The notes under the pieces were generated by a model. The model ran no database searches. It was given only the letters and a program-made list of their open reading frames with translations, and was not told the DNA's origin. Shown piece by piece: positions 60,667 through 64,000 of a stretch of 64,000 bases of DNA (positions are counted from its first letter, which is position 1; each line of letters begins with the position of its first letter). The stretch lies in assembly GCF_003336225.1 (NCBI RefSeq), contig NZ_QPID01000002.1, forward strand, positions 496,001-560,000, in the 5' to 3' direction. The DNA is from Corallincola holothuriorum. Its GTDB lineage: Bacteria > Pseudomonadota > Gammaproteobacteria > Enterobacterales > Neiellaceae. Position numbers and translations under genes: made by a program.

Positions 60667-60888
60667 TTATTGCGTTGATTTTTCTTTAATCAAGATCTCG
60701 CGCTCTCGTTGATAATCCTCATAAGATTGATCGGCCTCATCCATACAGTCACGGTATCTGTCTGGATCCTCAATGCGTTGGCATTCACTTTTTTGATTTG
60801 CCCTGACGCCATGATAGGCCTGCTTTTGGCTACACCCCGTGCTGACTATGCTCACTATGAGTATCGATATGCCCGCTAACCAGTTCAT
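60667..60888 (-). CDS. small lipoprotein, function unknown
   Basis: A 73-residue predicted lipoprotein with signal MNWLAGISILIVSIVSTGC (lipid-anchored Cys19) and a charged tail. The tail has two more cysteines (SECQRI and YRDCMDEAD) and an acidic/basic C-terminus likely to form a helix. The start at 60888 follows AAGGA at 8 bases; two ATGs slightly upstream (60894 and 60897) are less well placed. I do not recognise the family. It is upstream of the RRM gene on the same strand, 119 bases away. Confidence 0.72.
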   Translation of the reverse strand: MNWLAGISILIVSIVSTGCSQKQAYHGVRANQKSECQRIEDPDRYRDCMDEADQSYEDYQREREILIKEKSTQ

Positions 60889-61013
60889 TATCATCATCCT
60901 TGCTTAGTCAAAAAAGGGATGTCTTTATTGTTGCGTAGATTTTAGTCTCGCTGGCTTAGTACGTTAATAGTTTTGTGTTTCAAAATGTACTTATCCAGGG
61001 ACTAATGACGAGA

Positions 61014-61039
61014 AAAAGCCGACCCCTTGGTCGGCTTTT
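61014..61039 (-). terminator. terminator of the glycosidase gene
   Basis: An 11-base perfect stem AAAAGCCGACC / GGTCGGCTTTT with a CCTT loop. On the minus strand it ends in TTTTT, just beyond the stop codon at 61067. Confidence 0.8.
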
Positions 61040-61066
61040 GCGCTTCGTTAACTGCGTATGCGTGGA

Positions 61067-64000
61067 TCAGTCGATAGCAGGTTGTAGCCGTATTGCAGCT
61101 ATGTCGAAACGGTTCACTGGGCCATTGTCGCCGCCGTTCCCCGTAAATGTTTCATTGCTACTCAGGTAGCTCATATTGTAGAAGTCCATTAACTCCAATG
61201 AGTAGCTACCTGCCGTTAACGTGGCCGTCAGCGGGGTGGAATAAACCAAAGGCTTAGTGCCTGCAGAAGTTAGTGCATGGGGCATTTGAATCACGCCTTC
61301 AGCGACGACGGCACCATCACTGTCTTTCACCTGTAACCATTTAACACCGTTAGTGATACCCAGGTTAATGGCGTTGTAATTGTTGTGGTATTTGAGCTGG
61401 ATGTCGTAGTCGCCATCATTGGCGATAGCAACATTGCTGACAACCAGGGTGTCAGTCATCGCTCCCCAGTCACCTAGGTAGCTCTCATCGATAATATCAT
61501 CCGCCGGACTAACGGTTAGATTTGACGTGACATTAGCATTGGCTACAGAGATCTCCTGTGCGGCGTCATAACAAGCAGGCTGGTTATGGTGAGAGCGATT
61601 ACCCGAATCGGTGTAAACGGCCTCAATGGTATAGCAATAACCTTGGCCTGCTGTCACACCGATGTTGTCAGTGACAATACCGACTGCCACATTTTCTTGG
61701 ATCAGCATGCCGTTCCGGTACAAATGGTAGGCCAAGTTGCCTTGGTTACTGTCATCGTTAAACTCTACGGCGAGCAGATTGTCGGTGTTGACAAACACAC
61801 GGCTGATAGTGGGCTCCAGTGGAGCAAATACGGCGGGATCATTTGTACTTAACGGCTCTGCAGTGACAGCGGTTAGGCTACTTTCTGTGTTGGTCAGCGC
61901 GCCAAACGTAACCACAATGTCATTGCTTTCACTGAGCTCTGCCCAGCTTAGCTGTTGCGTTGCTGCGTCACCGTTTAAGGTTATCGTGGCAACACTGTAA
62001 GAGCCCTCGGTATCGGTTAACGCTGGCAAATTCAGCGTGAGATTGATGGTTTTGCCTTGCAGCACCAAGCCTTGTAACGCAAGAGATGTACTATCGGCGA
62101 ACATGGTTGCGTGCAAGTTGTTGGTTACAAATGGGTTGATTTCGATGCCAGTGTCTGTGGTGCTAACACCAAACACACCTTCGATGACCATACCGACATA
62201 GGCGCCGACAGACCAAAGCTGGCGCGTCGAGTTAATCACCGGTCCTGATAAGCCAGGGTTATCAAAATCAAGCAGGTTGGGTTGTAGTGATAGCCACTCC
62301 AAGTTCTCCATATTTGATATGTTGAGTGAGGCCGCACGTATCAGCGTGGTGTAAGCGGCATCCGCCACTTTTGTATTGCCTGTTTGAATAGCAGCCCTTA
62401 AGCCGTAGGCGGTTACAAATGGCCAAATAGCACGGTTGTGATACACCGCGATATCAGGTTGTTGTGGGAAGATGACGGGAGCGCCCATGTCGCCGTGAGG
62501 GTAGTTAGCGACGACCATTTCTGCCGTCGCCGCATCGGCGATGCCGCTGGTGACTGCCAGCGCCTGGCCTAACCAGTCAAATTTGTGTAATGGTGCAGTG
62601 CTCTGATGACCAGCCGTCAGGCTGCTATACAGCCCTGCATCTGCGAGCCAAAAACCATCATTGATGGCGATCTTGAGGGCATCAGCCCAGCCTTGATATT
62701 TCGCCGACGCGGTTGCATCACCTTGTTCTTGAGCCAGTTTTGCGGTTAATTGCAGCGCTTTGTAATGCGCGACGTTCGTAGACAGGGCCTTTGCACTACC
62801 CAAGCTGGCAATGTCGTTCACGATCCAGCTGGCGTAGGTTTGCTCACGCCAATCTAAGAAGGATTGCTCACCATGGTAAAGTCCGTCATCGCTATCAAAT
62901 GCAGCGATGCGATCATTTTCAACGGTATTGACCAGCGCTTGGTAAGCTTGCGTTGCAAATGCGGCTCGCTCCGTGGCTGGTAAACCATTAAGCGCTTTCT
63001 CTGCACCTAACGCCCAGGTCACCCGATCGGTACTGATCGGCCAACTACCACCTGAACCTGTGTCTTGAACTATCTGTATGCCGCTCGCGTCTCCGGCGGC
63101 AGCGGTTGGTTTGGCCGTGCCGGCGCGATAGCCGGATAATTTAAATTGCAGGGAGTTTCTGACACGCTCAGGATCTAACAGTGCTAAACCCAGGTTGGCT
63201 GCATAAGAAAGGTCACGGGTCCATACGTAGTGCCACTTTGCGCCGGTCTCAAAGCAATCGCAGGGGATAGGGTCGCCACCGTTATAGCTATCGTCTCGGA
63301 TTTCGCTCACGCTATTTTCTGCTGTTTCGTGCACGGACAGTGCAAACAATGCGTCAAATGCTAAGTTCCCGGTACGGCTTTTGGGTTTGCCTGCGACCTC
63401 TTCATAGAGCACGTAAGGGTCGCCTGGATCGCGTAGGTCTTGGGTCGTTGATTGGGCATAACTACGGAACTCGGCGTCGGCAACTTCAGCGGAAAATGTC
63501 ACGGTTTCTTGCTGATCGTCGAACGTGGTGAAGCTGAGTTCTTGGCGGACTTCGTGGCCTTCGTGAGGATTGATGATTACGCCATCATCACCATCAGTTT
63601 CTGTGATGTGCAGTACCAATGCGGTGGGCTCAGAGGCATCGACATTGAAGCGATAGTAACCGGTTTCTGTGACAAAAAAGCTACTGTTTGGGCCGCCAGG
63701 ATACATGACATAATCTGTGTCTAATTCCGCGACAACCGATACGTCTGGATCCAACACCCATTCACTGGACCAATCTGCGGAAGCAACTTTGAACTCATGG
63801 TTGCCAGGGGTGATCTGCATGGTCATCTGATAATTGTTGTCACCGACATACCGTAACTGGTTGTCTGTGGTCCAACCGTTAAAGCCACCACGTAGATAGA
63901 TGTCATAATCCAAGGGCGCTACGTCCTGAGAAAAACTGAATGTGGGGTGAAGTAAATCATCACCGACTTCAAGTTTATAATCGTAGATCCCTGATTGTTC
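61067..64000 (-). CDS. modular secreted glucan hydrolase, GH15-like (5' end outside window)
   Basis: Large six-hairpin glycosidase of the glucoamylase/glucodextranase type, probably cleaving starch- or glycogen-like glucans outside the cell. The frame is open to the window edge, so the TTG at 63913 is not the true start. At least one beta-domain fragment (GIYDYKLEVGDD) precedes a CBM-like module (IYLRGGFNGWTTDNQLRYVGD). The catalytic region follows, with KWHYVWTRDLSYAANLGL, GGSWPISTDRVTW and NRAIWPFVTAYGLRAA. Then come an FN3-like segment (SRVFVNTDNLLAVEF) and a C-terminal carbohydrate-binding-like module (YDIQLKYHNNYNAINLGIT). The family assignment is by motif memory. The signal peptide lies outside the window. 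Confidence 0.85.
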   Translation of the reverse strand, partial: EQSGIYDYKLEVGDDLLHPTFSFSQDVAPLDYDIYLRGGFNGWTTDNQLRYVGDNNYQMTMQITPGNHEFKVASADWSSEWVLDPDVSVVAELDTDYVMYPGGPNSSFFVTETGYYRFNVDASEPTALVLHITETDGDDGVIINPHEGHEVRQELSFTTFDDQQETVTFSAEVADAEFRSYAQSTTQDLRDPGDPYVLYEEVAGKPKSRTGNLAFDALFALSVHETAENSVSEIRDDSYNGGDPIPCDCFETGAKWHYVWTRDLSYAANLGLALLDPERVRNSLQFKLSGYRAGTAKPTAAAGDASGIQIVQDTGSGGSWPISTDRVTWALGAEKALNGLPATERAAFATQAYQALVNTVENDRIAAFDSDDGLYHGEQSFLDWREQTYASWIVNDIASLGSAKALSTNVAHYKALQLTAKLAQEQGDATASAKYQGWADALKIAINDGFWLADAGLYSSLTAGHQSTAPLHKFDWLGQALAVTSGIADAATAEMVVANYPHGDMGAPVIFPQQPDIAVYHNRAIWPFVTAYGLRAAIQTGNTKVADAAYTTLIRAASLNISNMENLEWLSLQPNLLDFDNPGLSGPVINSTRQLWSVGAYVGMVIEGVFGVSTTDTGIEINPFVTNNLHATMFADSTSLALQGLVLQGKTINLTLNLPALTDTEGSYSVATITLNGDAATQQLSWAELSESNDIVVTFGALTNTESSLTAVTAEPLSTNDPAVFAPLEPTISRVFVNTDNLLAVEFNDDSNQGNLAYHLYRNGMLIQENVAVGIVTDNIGVTAGQGYCYTIEAVYTDSGNRSHHNQPACYDAAQEISVANANVTSNLTVSPADDIIDESYLGDWGAMTDTLVVSNVAIANDGDYDIQLKYHNNYNAINLGITNGVKWLQVKDSDGAVVAEGVIQMPHALTSAGTKPLVYSTPLTATLTAGSYSLELMDFYNMSYLSSNETFTGNGGDNGPVNRFDIAAIRLQPAID

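Overview
This window is a stretch of core chromosome from a gammaproteobacterium, most likely a marine member of the Alteromonadales-type orders (Shewanella/Ferrimonas/Corallincola-like). That placement is inferred from gene order and protein resemblance; no database search was possible. Several blocks that lie apart in Escherichia coli follow one another here: nadB<>rpoE-rseABC-lepAB-rnc-era-recO-pdxJ-acpS; barA<>rlmD-relA-mazG-pyrG-eno-ftsB-ispDF-truD-surE-pcm-nlpD-rpoS<mutS; recA-recX-alaS-csrA-tRNA-Ser-tRNA-Arg; yqaA-gshA; yfjD-ypjD<>ffh-rpsP-rimM-trmD-rplS-aroF-tyrA.

Layout. 1-1493 holds the start of nadB (minus strand; its end lies outside the window). 1681-4376 is the sigma-E regulon core (rpoE, rseA, rseB, rseC). 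4440-10609 covers a translation factor, protein secretion, RNA processing and cofactor genes. 10646-13381 is the BarA hybrid kinase. 13485-17900 holds rlmD, relA and mazG (rRNA modification and ppGpp). 18041-25658 holds pyrG, eno and the tightly overlapping ftsB-ispD-ispF-truD-surE-pcm-yqaA-like string. 25671-27590 is nlpD-rpoS, 27694-30279 mutS, and 30582-32056 recA (with a textbook LexA operator) and recX. 32134-32886 is an unrecognised secreted protein. 33073-37270 is alaS, lysC and csrA, followed by one tRNA-Ser and two identical tRNA-Arg genes. 38201-41375 is an oadGAB sodium-pump oxaloacetate decarboxylase operon. 41439-51111 is the most accessory-looking part: a dicarboxylate/amino-acid symporter with a small membrane protein behind it, a quinone-oxidoreductase-like enzyme with yqaA, a large M16 peptidase lipoprotein, gshA, a LysE-type exporter, and two lipoproteins (SLT-like and lipocalin). 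51184-59959 returns to conserved genes through tyrA and a SelW-like protein. 59995-60888 is a minus-strand trio (VF530, RRM RNA-binding protein, small lipoprotein). 61067-64000 is a large modular secreted glycosidase cut off by the window edge.

How the parts work together. Much of the window is stress and growth-rate control: the sigma-E envelope response (rpoE/rseABC), the stringent response (relA with mazG), the general stress sigma factor (rpoS beside nlpD), the SOS regulator/recombinase recA, and the BarA-Csr axis (barA and csrA, linked through UvrY and CsrA-binding RNAs encoded elsewhere). The rest is translation, nucleotide, isoprenoid and aromatic amino acid biosynthesis. Start codons were moved downstream of the longest reading frame for rpoE, era, pyrG, truD, pcm, mutS, recA, oadA, ffh, rpsP, rplS and several lipoproteins, on the basis of family N-termini, ribosome-binding sites and ATGA overlaps.

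I saw no insertion sequence, prophage, CRISPR array or obvious defence system. The points most worth a second look are an orphan minus-strand terminator at about 49754-49784 with no recognised gene feeding it, a 56-residue membrane protein at 41439-41609 behind the symporter gene, a leader hairpin that could mask the pyrG ribosome-binding site, and the secreted protein between recX and alaS.
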